Shown here one piece after another: positions 27,374 through 35,192 of a stretch of 64,000 bases of DNA (position 1 is its first letter; every line of letters begins with the position of its first letter). Made by a program: the position numbers and the translations under genes. The DNA is taken from NCBI RefSeq assembly GCF_018688255.1, contig NZ_CP061314.1:1178001-1242000 (forward strand). The letters run 5' to 3'. The DNA comes from Polynucleobacter corsicus (GTDB lineage Bacteria; Pseudomonadota; Gammaproteobacteria; Burkholderiales; Burkholderiaceae). Under the pieces are notes generated by a model. The model made no database searches. It had not been told where the DNA came from and saw only the letters and a program-made list of their open reading frames with translations.

Positions 27374-27463
27374 ATGACAGTTATTTATTTAAAAAAATTG
27401 GGCAAGAAAGATACCAAAGTAATTAAGCATCTCTCAAGCAAGATTGTTATTTTATTCGGGTAG
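27374..27463 (+). CDS. Doubtful 29-codon ORF between relB and recR
   Basis: An ATG at 27374, preceded by AGGGGG at a good distance, opens a 29-residue Lys-rich frame (MTVIYLKKLGKKDTKVIKHL then SSKIVILFG). It is divergent from relB and could share the palindromic control region. There is no family resemblance I recognise, and it may be chance. Confidence 0.2.
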   Translation: MTVIYLKKLGKKDTKVIKHLSSKIVILFG

Positions 27464-27514
27464 CGCACGACATTCAACGCTATTAATAAAAGGGGTTTTG
27501 GGAGGCCACCCTAC

Positions 27515-28129
27515 TTAGCGGCGATCCATCAGCGCTCTAGCCAAGGTGCCCGCATCTACATATTCCAGTTCACCACCTACCGGAATGCCTCTGGCAATTC
27601 TGGTGACTTTGATACCTTTGGATTTGAGTACTTCACCAATGTAGTGGGCTGTAGCCTCACCTTCACTGGTGAAATTCGTTGCTAGAACCACTTCTCTGAC
27701 AGGCACTCCAGTGTCAGGAGCTTCAATGCGATTAAGCAATCGATCGAAATGGATTTCATTCGGGCCCATGCCATCGAGTGGTGAGATGCGCCCCATTAAT
27801 ACAAAGTAATTGCCTTTGAAGCTCAAGGTCTGCTCGACCATGACTTGGTCGGCGGGTGTTTCCACGATGCACAGTAAGGATGGATCACGACGATCATCAA
27901 TACAAGTTACACAGATTTGGGTTTCGGAGAAGGTATTGCAACGAGCGCAGTGTCCTACAGTCTCTACTGCTTCACCCAATGACTGTGCAAGTACTGCAGC
28001 GCCATTACGATCATGCTGTAGTAGATAGAAAGCCATACGTTGCGCTGACTTTGGCCCTACTCCAGGCAATACGCGCAATGCCTCGATCAATCGACCAAGG
28101 GCATCTTGCGGAGCTTCTTGACGTGCCAT
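27515..28129 (-). CDS. recR: Recombination mediator RecR
   Basis: RecR acts with RecO (and RecF) to load RecA on gapped DNA. The 204-residue protein has an N-terminal helix-hairpin-helix (LRVLPGVGPKSAQRMAFYLL, about 18-37), a four-cysteine zinc finger CARCNTFSETQICVTC (about 57-72), a Toprim domain (LCIVETPADQVMVE, about 86-99), and a C-terminal ATP-binding-like fold. It follows ybaB and dnaX in the very widely conserved dnaX-ybaB-recR order. Confidence 0.97.
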   Translation of the reverse strand: MARQEAPQDALGRLIEALRVLPGVGPKSAQRMAFYLLQHDRNGAAVLAQSLGEAVETVGHCARCNTFSETQICVTCIDDRRDPSLLCIVETPADQVMVEQTLSFKGNYFVLMGRISPLDGMGPNEIHFDRLLNRIEAPDTGVPVREVVLATNFTSEGEATAHYIGEVLKSKGIKVTRIARGIPVGGELEYVDAGTLARALMDRR

Positions 28130-28142
28130 TACGAATTAGCAA

Positions 28143-28466
28143 TCAAAATGGTAATTTAAATCCAGGGGGCATTGGCATACCAGCAGTTGCACCAGACATC
28201 ACCTGCGAACTAGCAGCCTCTACTTGTTTGAATGCTTCTGTATAGGCGGTAACTAATAAGTCTTCGAGCATTTCACGATCATCCATTGCGCCTGGATCAA
28301 TCTGTACGCGTTTCATTTCGTGCTTGCCAGAGATGGTGACTTTAACTAAACCACCAGCAGCTTGGCCGGTGACTTCTAGCGCAGCCAATTGCTCTTGCGC
28401 TACCTTCATCTTCTCTTGCATCTGCTGGGCTTGTTTCATCAAACCAGCAAGGCCACCTTTCATCAT
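28143..28466 (-). CDS. ybaB: Nucleoid-associated protein YbaB/EbfC
   Basis: The 107-residue protein is a small dimeric DNA-binding protein. It shows the N-terminal Met/Gln-rich helix GLMKQAQQMQEKM (about 8-20), the beta core VTGQAAGGLVKVTISGKHEMKR (in two parts, about 33-54), and a typical Met/Pro-rich end (GMPMPPGFKLPF). Between dnaX (27 bases) and recR (13 bases) it is surely co-transcribed with both. Confidence 0.95.
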   Translation of the reverse strand: MMKGGLAGLMKQAQQMQEKMKVAQEQLAALEVTGQAAGGLVKVTISGKHEMKRVQIDPGAMDDREMLEDLLVTAYTEAFKQVEAASSQVMSGATAGMPMPPGFKLPF

Positions 28467-28493
28467 CGCTTTATTTCCTTATGATTAATTCAA

Positions 28494-30137
28494 TTACAGA
28501 GGTTTAACAGAGCCACCAACTACTTTGGCTCCAAACTCTTTTTCTAGCTGCTGAATAAATGGATCTTGAGCAATCATCTGCTCAGCGTTTTGTCTTTTCT
28601 CTTGATGAATCTGGGCATCGACTTTAGCGACTGTCTTGCCTTCCACTTCGCCCTTCTCTATTACAACTTTGATCGGTTTGCCAAAGTGCGCAGTGAGTGC
28701 ATCCGCAAGGCGACCAACAGAAGCTTCTGAAGCGAGCTGGGGCATCGGAGTCACAACAGTGGCGCGCACGCCTGCTGGTGAATCTTCCCAATCTTGCAAC
28801 TCTGTCTGAAACGCTAACTGCTGAACCATACCCTTAACAGGCAACTGACGCATTAAGGTGTGCCAGTCTGGGCGATCTGCGCTGGAGGCTATTGCAGCAG
28901 GCTTGGCTGCTGGCGCTGCAACTAGAGGTGCAGGCCTGACTGGAGCAGCTGTTTGATTAGCTGGTGCGGAAGGTCTTGGTGCTGATGCTACCGAAGCTAC
29001 TGGCGGTGTTGAGTTCCCTGCTCTGCTGGGAGTTTCATTGCCGGGACGAAAGGCCAACATCCGCAGGAGCGTCATAGCAAAGCCAGTTTGCTCATCAGGC
29101 GCTAGTGATAAGTCAGGACGGCTGGTAATGCTGATTTGGTAGAAGAGCTGTGCTTCTTCTTTTGTCAGTGCGCTAGCTAAGCGTCGGATTTCTGCCGCTT
29201 CAGGCCAGTCTTCTAAAACAGATTCAGGAACGATTTGTGCAGCAGCAATCTTCTGAATAAGGCTAGATAAATCTGCCAGCGCTAATGAGAAAGACATGCT
29301 GCGCTCACCCATCTCGTTAGCAATGGCCAATAGTGTTGCGCCATCTTTTGCAATGAGTGCATCTAAAATTTTGATGAGGTAGGCATCATCCAAGGTGCCT
29401 AGCATGCCACGCACTGCTTCTTCAGATACTTTGCCAGCGGCATAGGCGATGGCTTGGTCAGTGAGCGATAAAGCATCGCGCATGGAGCCTTGTGCTGCTT
29501 TTGCTAAAACTCGCAGTGCATTGGTTTCGCAGTCGACTTTTTCTGAGGCAAGTACTTTTTCTAGATGCTCCACGATGAGCGGTACTGGCATTTGCTTGAG
29601 ATTGAACTGCAAGCAACGGGACAAAATAGTGACTGGGATCTTTTGCGGATCCGTAGTTGCAAGTATGAACTTCACATGTTCAGGCGGTTCTTCGAGCGTT
29701 TTGAGCATGGCATTAAAGGCATGATTGGTGAGCATGTGCACCTCGTCAATCATATAGACCTTGTAACGCGCATTACTTGGAGCGTAGGCTGCCTTCTCTA
29801 ATAGAGCGGCAATATCGTCTACCCCGCGATTACTTGCAGCATCCATCTCAATATAGTCTACAAAGCGACCAGCATCGATTTCTAGGCAAGCTGGGCATTT
29901 CCCACAGGGTTCTGAGGTCATGCGGCCTTGGCCATCTTCCCCTGTGCAATTGAGGGCTTTGGCCATAATTCGGGCAATGGTGGTCTTTCCGACCCCGCGA
30001 GTGCCTGTAAAGAGCCAAGCGTGGTGTAGTCGACCCTGGTCTAAAGCATGGGTTAATGCCTTAACCACATGGTCTTGTCCTACCAATTGGGAGAAAGTTT
30101 TAGGGCGCCACGAACGGGCTAAAGCCAATGCTGTCAT
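28494..30137 (-). CDS. dnaX: DNA polymerase III subunit tau/gamma
   Basis: DnaX is the clamp-loader ATPase that also ties the replisome together. The 547-residue protein has a Walker A GTRGVGKTT (about 44-52), a zinc-binding cluster CGKCPAC (about 78-84), Walker B with DEVHML, and the sensor region FILATTDPQKIP. A Pro/Ala/Ser-rich linker (about 370-425) leads to the tau-specific C-terminal domain. I do not see the A-AAA-AAG slippery site that yields gamma in E. coli, so only tau may be made. Confidence 0.95.
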   Translation of the reverse strand: MTALALARSWRPKTFSQLVGQDHVVKALTHALDQGRLHHAWLFTGTRGVGKTTIARIMAKALNCTGEDGQGRMTSEPCGKCPACLEIDAGRFVDYIEMDAASNRGVDDIAALLEKAAYAPSNARYKVYMIDEVHMLTNHAFNAMLKTLEEPPEHVKFILATTDPQKIPVTILSRCLQFNLKQMPVPLIVEHLEKVLASEKVDCETNALRVLAKAAQGSMRDALSLTDQAIAYAAGKVSEEAVRGMLGTLDDAYLIKILDALIAKDGATLLAIANEMGERSMSFSLALADLSSLIQKIAAAQIVPESVLEDWPEAAEIRRLASALTKEEAQLFYQISITSRPDLSLAPDEQTGFAMTLLRMLAFRPGNETPSRAGNSTPPVASVASAPRPSAPANQTAAPVRPAPLVAAPAAKPAAIASSADRPDWHTLMRQLPVKGMVQQLAFQTELQDWEDSPAGVRATVVTPMPQLASEASVGRLADALTAHFGKPIKVVIEKGEVEGKTVAKVDAQIHQEKRQNAEQMIAQDPFIQQLEKEFGAKVVGGSVKPL

Positions 30138-30156
30138 GTATTACATTCTAACAAGC

Positions 30157-30162
30157 TAAAAT
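30157..30162 (+). promoter_or_regulatory. -10-like box of the SRP RNA gene
   Basis: TAAAAT at 30157-30162 lies seven bases before the likely 5' end of the SRP RNA. No convincing -35 hexamer was found. Confidence 0.4.
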
Positions 30163-30168
30163 GGAATT

Positions 30169-30265
30169 GGACGGGCCTCCCCGCATGGCGGTTTGGATAA
30201 CCTGGTCAGGTCGGGAACGAAGCAGCCAAACCCAATTCTGTCAGTGCCGGGGGTCGGGCTCGTCC
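30169..30265 (+). ncRNA. ffs: Signal recognition particle RNA (4.5S type)
   Basis: This 97-base RNA binds Ffh and targets membrane proteins to the translocon. The conserved apical domain is plain: GGTCAGGTCGGGAACGAAGC (starting about 30203), with the GGAA-type tetraloop and the symmetric/asymmetric internal loops. The ends pair (GGACG at 30169-30173 with CGTCC at 30261-30265), and the flanking GGGCCTCCCC / CGGGGGTCGGGCTC stretches extend the rod. It is divergent from dnaX, a common location. The ends are set by base pairing and are approximate by a few bases. Confidence 0.95.
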
Positions 30266-30293
30266 ACCTCTCCCAAGGCTAGATTTAGCCCAA

Positions 30294-30425
30294 TTACAGG
30301 ATCTTTAAGATCCTGAAGATTCCCCAAATCATCCAAACAATCAGCAAAACTAGGACAACCCGGGAATCCATCACCAATCTGAATAATCGTTGTTGCCTAT
30401 GCCTGCATTCAATAGCTAAGTGCAT
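30294..30425 (-). CDS. Small hydrophobic protein, 43 codons, unknown
   Basis: An ATG at 30425, preceded by GGGAG at eight bases, opens a 43-residue frame. The first 22 residues are basic (MHLAIECRHRQQRLFRLVMD) and the remainder is one membrane helix: VVLVLLIVWMIWGIFRILKI. The basic-then-hydrophobic pattern suggests a single-pass inner-membrane microprotein with its N-terminus inside. An internal ATG at 30371 would give 25 residues. The last codons overlap a 19-base palindrome (30297-30315). I recognise no family; coding is supported by the site and composition only. Confidence 0.45.
   Translation of the reverse strand: MHLAIECRHRQQRLFRLVMDSRVVLVLLIVWMIWGIFRILKIL
30297..30315. repeat. Perfect inverted repeat downstream of SRP RNA
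   Basis: CAGGATCTT at 30297-30305 and AAGATCCTG at 30307-30315 are exact inverted copies around one base. There is no adjoining T-run, so it is not a standard terminator. It might block or process the SRP RNA 3' end, or simply reflect the small ORF it overlaps. Confidence 0.5.
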
Positions 30426-30597
30426 TCAAATCTCTCCCGGTAGTAAGAAGGATTCAGCGTAGAGGTTTGAGAATGCAAAGAACAGGTATTGAGGATGATT
30501 CGGGCGTAGGAATATCTGAATCAGTGCTCGCCGATTCCTCGATAGCGACACTTCAAGGCACAATAGCCACCTAACCAAACGTTACTTAAAGAAGCCC
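30426..30597 (+). other. Gap before exoX, with one doubtful mini-ORF
   Basis: Between the small hydrophobic ORF and the ExoX-like gene I see only one marginal plus-strand frame: an ATG at 30473, after AGAGG, encoding 33 residues to a TAA at 30574 (acidic, Ser/Gly-rich, no family). The promoter for the exonuclease gene should be here, but no convincing boxes stand out. Confidence 0.3.
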
Positions 30598-31254
30598 ATG
30601 CCCCAAGCCATTATTTTTGATGTAGAAGCAACCGATAAGAACGATGCCGTCATTATTGAGGCAGCCTCTTTAGATGTCACCTCGATCAATCCTCTGGCCG
30701 TTGGCAATCCTTGGGTGCAGCGTTACAACCCTGGTAAACCGATTAGTTTGGGTGCTTTAGCTACTCACCACATCATGGACGAAGAGTTGGTGAATTGCCC
30801 TGCCAGCACTTCGTTTAGATTGCCTGCTGGCACTAAGTACATTATTGGTCATAGTGTGGATTTTGACTGGGAGGCTATTGGTAAGCCAGAGGTCAAGCGT
30901 ATTTGCACGCTTGCTCTTTCTCGCAACCTTTGGCCTAATTTGGATAGCCACACTCAAAGTGCCCTGCTGTATTACTTTGAACGCGCTACTGCTCGTGAGC
31001 AGTTACGCGATGCACACAGTGCCTTGGCGGATGTGTGGATCTGCTCCAAGATTCTTGGGCAGATTATTGAAAAACTTCACCCTACTTCTCTAGATGCCTT
31101 ATGGGAAATGTCTGAGAAAGCCCGCGTTCCAACAATCATGCCTTTTGGTAAACACAAAGGCGAACTGATTAGCCAAGTTTCATCTGACTACAAGCAATGG
31201 ATGCTGCGTCAGGACAATGTCTCCGAGTACCTTCGCAAGGCCTTGCAAGGCTAA
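30598..31254 (+). CDS. exoX: ExoX-like DEDDh 3'-5' exonuclease with DUF3820 tail
   Basis: The 218-residue protein is a DnaQ-superfamily exonuclease close to E. coli exodeoxyribonuclease X. The DEDDh carboxylates are visible: FDVEATD (about 7-13), GHSVDFDWEA (about 84-93) and HSALADVW (about 139-146, giving the final His and Asp). A small C-terminal DUF3820-like module (IMPFGKHKGELI, about 180-191) follows, an arrangement seen in ExoX relatives. It is alone on the plus strand and convergent with the yqhA-like gene. Confidence 0.85.
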   Translation: MPQAIIFDVEATDKNDAVIIEAASLDVTSINPLAVGNPWVQRYNPGKPISLGALATHHIMDEELVNCPASTSFRLPAGTKYIIGHSVDFDWEAIGKPEVKRICTLALSRNLWPNLDSHTQSALLYYFERATAREQLRDAHSALADVWICSKILGQIIEKLHPTSLDALWEMSEKARVPTIMPFGKHKGELISQVSSDYKQWMLRQDNVSEYLRKALQG

Positions 31255-31264
31255 TTTTTTAGTG

Positions 31265-31801
31265 CTACTTATGAGCTGAGGTCACGAGCTTTTCTGTATA
31301 GGCTATCGCTACGGCTGACAACACAAAGGTGATGTGGATTAAGGTTTGCCACATGAGGGTCTTTTCATCATAGGATGCTGCGTTGATGAAAGTCTTCAGC
31401 AGATGTATTGATGAGATGCCGATGATGGCGGTTGCTAGTTTTACCTTGAGTACGCCTGCATTGACATGAGATAACCACTCGGGTTGATCTGGATGATTTT
31501 CTAGCTCTAGACGGGAGACAAAGGTTTCCCATCCACCAACAATGACCATGACCAATAGGTTGGAGATCATCACTACGTCGATTAATCCCAGCACTACCAA
31601 CATGAGGGCAGTTTCAGTCATGGACTTATCTGCCATCATGCTAATGAGATGCACCAGCTCTAACCAGAACTGCCAAACATAAACACCTTGAGCAACAATC
31701 AGGCCGATATAGAGCGGCGCCTGCAACCAGCGGGACATAAATATCCAGCGTGGCAGTGGACGTAATTTTTTATCTATAAACGTTTGCTTGTCATCGATCA
31801 T
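31265..31801 (-). CDS. YqhA/UPF0114 family membrane protein
   Basis: The 178-residue protein has about four hydrophobic helices (about 23-45, 62-86, 118-140, 150-168). The pattern RWLQAPLYIGLI, then LGLIDVVMISNLLVMVIVGGWETFVS, is characteristic of the UPF0114 (YqhA) family, whose function is unknown. It is transcribed alone on the minus strand. Confidence 0.88.
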   Translation of the reverse strand: MIDDKQTFIDKKLRPLPRWIFMSRWLQAPLYIGLIVAQGVYVWQFWLELVHLISMMADKSMTETALMLVVLGLIDVVMISNLLVMVIVGGWETFVSRLELENHPDQPEWLSHVNAGVLKVKLATAIIGISSIHLLKTFINAASYDEKTLMWQTLIHITFVLSAVAIAYTEKLVTSAHK

Positions 31802-31890
31802 TTATGGATTTTATCCATATTTATGACATTTTTATAATTTCATTACACCTATCTTGCGTAGGGTAATTCTGATGACTTTCGCCTTTACTA

Positions 31891-31922
31891 GGGAATAAGG
31901 AATCCGTGATTTCCTTATTCCC
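31891..31922. repeat. 12-bp perfect inverted repeat (hairpin)
   Basis: GGGAATAAGGAA at 31891-31902 and TTCCTTATTCCC at 31911-31922 match exactly around an 8-base loop. It lies 33 bases beyond the stop of the 43-codon ORF behind umuC and probably ends that transcript, but neither side has a good T-run. The rest of 31802-31954 holds nothing else I can identify. Confidence 0.6.
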
Positions 31923-31954
31923 CTTCTAGGTAGCTGCTGCTTTTTCTTTTCTTC

Positions 31955-32086
31955 TTACTGGTACTTACGACCAAATACTTGAGTATTGCTACGCTCATAG
32001 CGCTTTGTGTTTTTTAATACTGCGCAATAAGACAAAACCACGATTACTGCGAATGAGATGCCGTTGAAGTTATTTAATAGTTCCAT
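31955..32086 (-). CDS. 43-residue membrane microprotein behind umuDC
   Basis: An ATG at 32086 with AAGGAG five to ten bases upstream opens a 43-residue frame: a short polar start, one hydrophobic helix (ISFAVIVVLSYCAVL, about 10-24) and a basic, polar tail (KNTKRYERSNTQVFGRKYQ). It lies 56 bases after the umuC stop on the same strand and before a strong hairpin, so it may be the third cistron of the LexA-controlled operon. I recognise no family. The ribosome-binding site and membrane-peptide layout support real coding. Confidence 0.6.
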   Translation of the reverse strand: MELLNNFNGISFAVIVVLSYCAVLKNTKRYERSNTQVFGRKYQ

Positions 32087-32142
32087 TTGTTTCTCCTTGT
32101 TTACTTTTTGCTTGATTTTTACTTGATTGGTTGATTAATTAT

Positions 32143-33444
32143 TTATCGTGCTACGGGTAATTCATCCCACTGCGTGGTGTAGTTCGGTGATCTATTGCTT
32201 GATCTCATCTTCCAGTCTTGCTTGGTTCCGGATGCTGCGGTTTTGATGGCGGCATTACCAAAGCGACTATTGATCGAGTCCATGGCTTTCATGAGGCCAG
32301 CAGATTTGCCTTTAACTTCCATGTCATCAAATAGCGATTGCTGCATCGTGGGTTTATCAGCTAATAGATTCAGAATGACGCCCGCTTTCTTGTACTTAAA
32401 GCCTGCCTTGTAGATTTGCTTTAGCCCTTTTAATGCGGCGCTTGTGAGCGTTAAGGTGTTGTCGCTTGGATCACTCAGTACTACTGTGATGCTTTGATGG
32501 TGTTGTGGCTCAAACGGTTTATGGGGGTTGGTTTGCACAAAGATCGTGAGCGCGCCCGTAACGGACTTTTGGCTTCTGAGCTTCTCGGCGCCTCTTGCAG
32601 CATGGGTAGCGACAGACTCAGCCAACTCTTCCATTGAAGTGACTGGCTTACCAAAACTTCGTGAGGAAATAATCTGCTGTTTGGCTGGTGCCACTTCTTC
32701 GAGTTGCAAGCAAGATACGCCGCGCAACTCATAACAAATACGCTCAATCACAACGCCAAATTGTTGGCGCATCGCTTGTGGTGACACTTGCACTAAATCA
32801 AAGATGCTGTTGATCTTGAGTTCTTTGAGTTTCTTGGCAGTCTTACCACCAATGCCCCAGACCTCACCTACTGCTGTCTCTGCCATCCACTGATAGAGCA
32901 TTGCTTTTGGCATGGAGCTAATATCACAGACGCCAGCAAACTGAGGATTCTTTTTAGCTAAGTGATTAGCCAGCTTAGCGAGTGTCTTGCTAGCACCAAT
33001 ACCTACGCATACAGGCAAGCCGGTAGTGTCTTTAACATCTTGCTTGATGATCTGACCTAAGCTCGTAGGGTCAGCATATTGCTTGAGTACTGTCTCGATT
33101 TGCAGGAAGCTCTCATCAATGCTGTAGACCTCTAAATTGGGTGTGAACTTTCTTAAGACTTCCACTACCCTGCCACTCATATCGCCATACAAGGTGTAGT
33201 TAGATGAATAGGCTTGAATACCATGCTGCTTAGCCAGGTCCTTCATCTGAAACCAGGGTGTGCCCATCTTCACGCCCAGCGCTTTGACTTCAGCACTACG
33301 CGCTACCGCACAGCCATCGTTATTCGATAGCACTACCATCGGCACATCTTCTAGCTTAGGAGCAAATACGCGCTCGCAAGAGACGTAGAAGTTGTTCACA
33401 TCCACGAGTGCGAAGAGTTGATTGGTTTGGCCGGTTTGGTTCAT
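32143..33444 (-). CDS. umuC: UmuC-like Y-family DNA polymerase (Pol V catalytic subunit)
   Basis: UmuC is the error-prone polymerase of the SOS response, active as UmuD'2C. The 433-residue protein starts FALVDVNNFYVSCERVF (about 10-26, first metal-binding Asp), has the Y-family SIDESFL motif (about 106-112), a helix-hairpin-helix near WGIGGKTAKKLKELKI (about 195-210), and a little-finger and C-terminal UmuC domain. It overlaps umuD by 4 bases (ATGA) and is under the LexA box at 33941. Confidence 0.95.
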   Translation of the reverse strand: MNQTGQTNQLFALVDVNNFYVSCERVFAPKLEDVPMVVLSNNDGCAVARSAEVKALGVKMGTPWFQMKDLAKQHGIQAYSSNYTLYGDMSGRVVEVLRKFTPNLEVYSIDESFLQIETVLKQYADPTSLGQIIKQDVKDTTGLPVCVGIGASKTLAKLANHLAKKNPQFAGVCDISSMPKAMLYQWMAETAVGEVWGIGGKTAKKLKELKINSIFDLVQVSPQAMRQQFGVVIERICYELRGVSCLQLEEVAPAKQQIISSRSFGKPVTSMEELAESVATHAARGAEKLRSQKSVTGALTIFVQTNPHKPFEPQHHQSITVVLSDPSDNTLTLTSAALKGLKQIYKAGFKYKKAGVILNLLADKPTMQQSLFDDMEVKGKSAGLMKAMDSINSRFGNAAIKTAASGTKQDWKMRSSNRSPNYTTQWDELPVAR

Positions 33445-33929
33445 GCGGACCTGCCGTTTCTGCTGCTAGCGTGGCTGTACTTGCGCACCACCCCAACCAC
33501 TACGCCCCAAATTTGGAGCTGGCTGCTCTCGTTAAAGGTAATAGGTTCGTAATTGGGGTTTTCGGGCTGAAGCTCAGTTTTGCCGCGCAATTGATAGAGG
33601 CGCTTGATGGTGTACTCGTCATCCACTACGGCAACCACGATGTCTTTATGTTTTGGCTTGAGGGCTTTATCGACCACCACCTTGTCGCCGTCACAAATAC
33701 CCGCGCCCATCATCGAATCGCCCTTGACGGTGAACATGAAGGTGGCTGGTTTGTTTTGAACGAGGTAGCTATTGAGATCGAGACCCTCCTCGGCATAATC
33801 AGCTGCCGGGCTCGGAAATCCTGCTGAAATACGGTGACTTAAGAGGGTGAACTCATAGGCAGAATGAACCGCCAAGACTTGCGGGGCCTGGCTTAGGGTT
33901 GCTGTCTGGGGAGTCATCTGAGTTGTCAT
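33441..33929 (-). CDS. umuD: UmuD-like S24 autoprotease subunit of Pol V
   Basis: UmuD cleaves itself on RecA filaments to form UmuD', which joins UmuC. From the ATG at 33929 the protein has 162 residues. The cleavage site is Ala36-Gly37 in HRISAGFPSPA, and the Ser/Lys dyad is Ser72 (KGDSMMGAGI) and Lys109 (EYTIKRLY). A longer in-frame reading upstream would run through the LexA box and is rejected. There is only a weak ribosome-binding site; an alternative ATG occurs four codons on. It is coupled to umuC. Confidence 0.95.
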   Translation of the reverse strand: MTTQMTPQTATLSQAPQVLAVHSAYEFTLLSHRISAGFPSPAADYAEEGLDLNSYLVQNKPATFMFTVKGDSMMGAGICDGDKVVVDKALKPKHKDIVVAVVDDEYTIKRLYQLRGKTELQPENPNYEPITFNESSQLQIWGVVVGVVRKYSHASSRNGRSA

Positions 33930-33940
33930 AGGTATTAATA

Positions 33941-33960
33941 TACTGTATATCCATACAGTA
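33941..33960 (-). promoter_or_regulatory. LexA (SOS) box of umuDC
   Basis: TACTGTATATCCATACAGTA has the consensus CTG-N10-CAG with a near-palindromic TA-rich centre. It lies 12 bases before the umuD ATG, so LexA bound here would block the umuDC promoter. The neighbouring dehydrogenase starts 165 bases away on the other strand and is unlikely to share it. Confidence 0.93.
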
Positions 33961-34075
33961 TATGTAAAAACCTTAAAAATGACGCTCTTTTTGTTGTTTT
34001 GCTGCTGATCGCCCTTTTTTCTAGTCATAAACCCCAAGTTCTTTAGCCGGGGAAGCGCCACATAATGGCTCTGAG

Positions 34076-34099
34076 AGTGCATGTAAAAGCTCATGCACT
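34076..34099. promoter_or_regulatory. Inverted repeat upstream of the dehydrogenase gene
   Basis: AGTGCATG at 34076-34083 and CATGCACT at 34092-34099 are exact inverted copies around eight bases, 25 bases before the start codon at 34125. It could be a regulator's operator or a leader hairpin. No regulator gene is adjacent. Confidence 0.5.
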
Positions 34100-34124
34100 A
34101 ATAAAAAATAGTAGTGGGAGACGA

Positions 34125-35192
34125 ATGAAGACTTACAAAATAGCCTCGATTCCGGGTGATGGCATCGGCAAAGAAGTAATCCCTGAATGCGAGAAAGTAT
34201 TAAACGCTTTAAGTAAAAAACATCCTCAAGCAGCCTTTGCCTTTGAGCACTTTGATTGGGGTGGCGACTACTACCGCAAGCACGGCATCATGATGCCCAA
34301 TGATGGTCTAGAGCCCCTGCGCTCTAAAGATGCTATCTTATTTGGTTCGGCTGGTGACCCTGATATTCCGGATCACATTACGCTGTGGGGTTTGCGTCTC
34401 AAGATTTGCCAAGGCTTTGATCAATACGCCAATGTGCGCCCCACTCGCATTCTTCCAGGTATCGAGACCCCTTTGCGTCATTGCAAGCCAGAACAATTGG
34501 ACTGGGTGATTGTGCGGGAGAACTCAGAAGGTGAATATTCTGGGGTAGGCGGCAGAGCCCACCAAGGCCACCCAATTGAAGTGGCGTCCGATATGAGCAT
34601 CATGACGCGCGTTGGCGTAGAGCGTGTACAGCGCTTTGCCTTTAAGCTCGCGCAGTCTCGACCCCGTAAACACCTCACCGTCATTACTAAGTCAAATGCC
34701 CAGCGACACGGCATGGTGATGTGGGATGAAATCGCTAAGCTAGTAGCCAAAGATTTTCCAGATGTGACTTGGGATAAAGAGCTGGTCGATGCTGCTACTG
34801 CTCGCATGGTCAATCGTCCTGAATCACTCGATACGATTGTGGCTACTAATTTGCACGCAGATGTCTTAAGTGACTTGGCGGCAGCTCTTGCCGGTAGCTT
34901 GGGTATTGCCCCTACCGCCAATCTTGATCCAGAAAGGCGATATCCATCGATGTTTGAACCGATTCATGGTTCAGCATTTGACATTATGGGTCAGGGCTTG
35001 GCAAATCCCATTGGTACATTTTGGTCCGCAGTCATGATGCTCGACTTCTTAGGAGAAAAGGAGCTTGGCAAAAAACTCATGCAAGCCATTGAAACCGTCA
35101 CGGCTAACCCTCAATTACATACCCGGGATTTAGGAGGTTCTGCAATGATGAGTGATGTTACTAATGCAGTAATTCAGGAGATCTCAAAATGA
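34125..35192 (+). CDS. Tartrate/D-malate dehydrogenase family enzyme
   Basis: The 355-residue protein belongs to the NAD-dependent beta-decarboxylating dehydrogenases. The ATG at 34125 follows a GGGAG site and gives the family start MKTYKIASIPGDGIGKEVIPE (residues 1-21, listed here to Pro20 and Glu21). NSEGEYSGVGGR, DAATARMV and the metal-binding ATNLHADVLSDLAAAL are typical of the tartrate dehydrogenase/D-malate dehydrogenase branch rather than of LeuB or Icd. The start overlaps the downstream solute-binding gene by 4 bases (ATGA), which suggests import and oxidation of a dicarboxylic acid. Precise substrate is uncertain. Confidence 0.87.
   Translation: MKTYKIASIPGDGIGKEVIPECEKVLNALSKKHPQAAFAFEHFDWGGDYYRKHGIMMPNDGLEPLRSKDAILFGSAGDPDIPDHITLWGLRLKICQGFDQYANVRPTRILPGIETPLRHCKPEQLDWVIVRENSEGEYSGVGGRAHQGHPIEVASDMSIMTRVGVERVQRFAFKLAQSRPRKHLTVITKSNAQRHGMVMWDEIAKLVAKDFPDVTWDKELVDAATARMVNRPESLDTIVATNLHADVLSDLAAALAGSLGIAPTANLDPERRYPSMFEPIHGSAFDIMGQGLANPIGTFWSAVMMLDFLGEKELGKKLMQAIETVTANPQLHTRDLGGSAMMSDVTNAVIQEISK

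Noticed and set aside
30266..30290. Terminator right after the SRP RNA
   Set aside because: There is no stem followed by a T-run; the palindrome at 30297-30315 was recorded separately as a repeat.
33930..34094. N-terminal extension of umuD by 55 residues
   Set aside because: It would translate through the LexA box and promoter; the UmuD family starts near the ATG at 33929.
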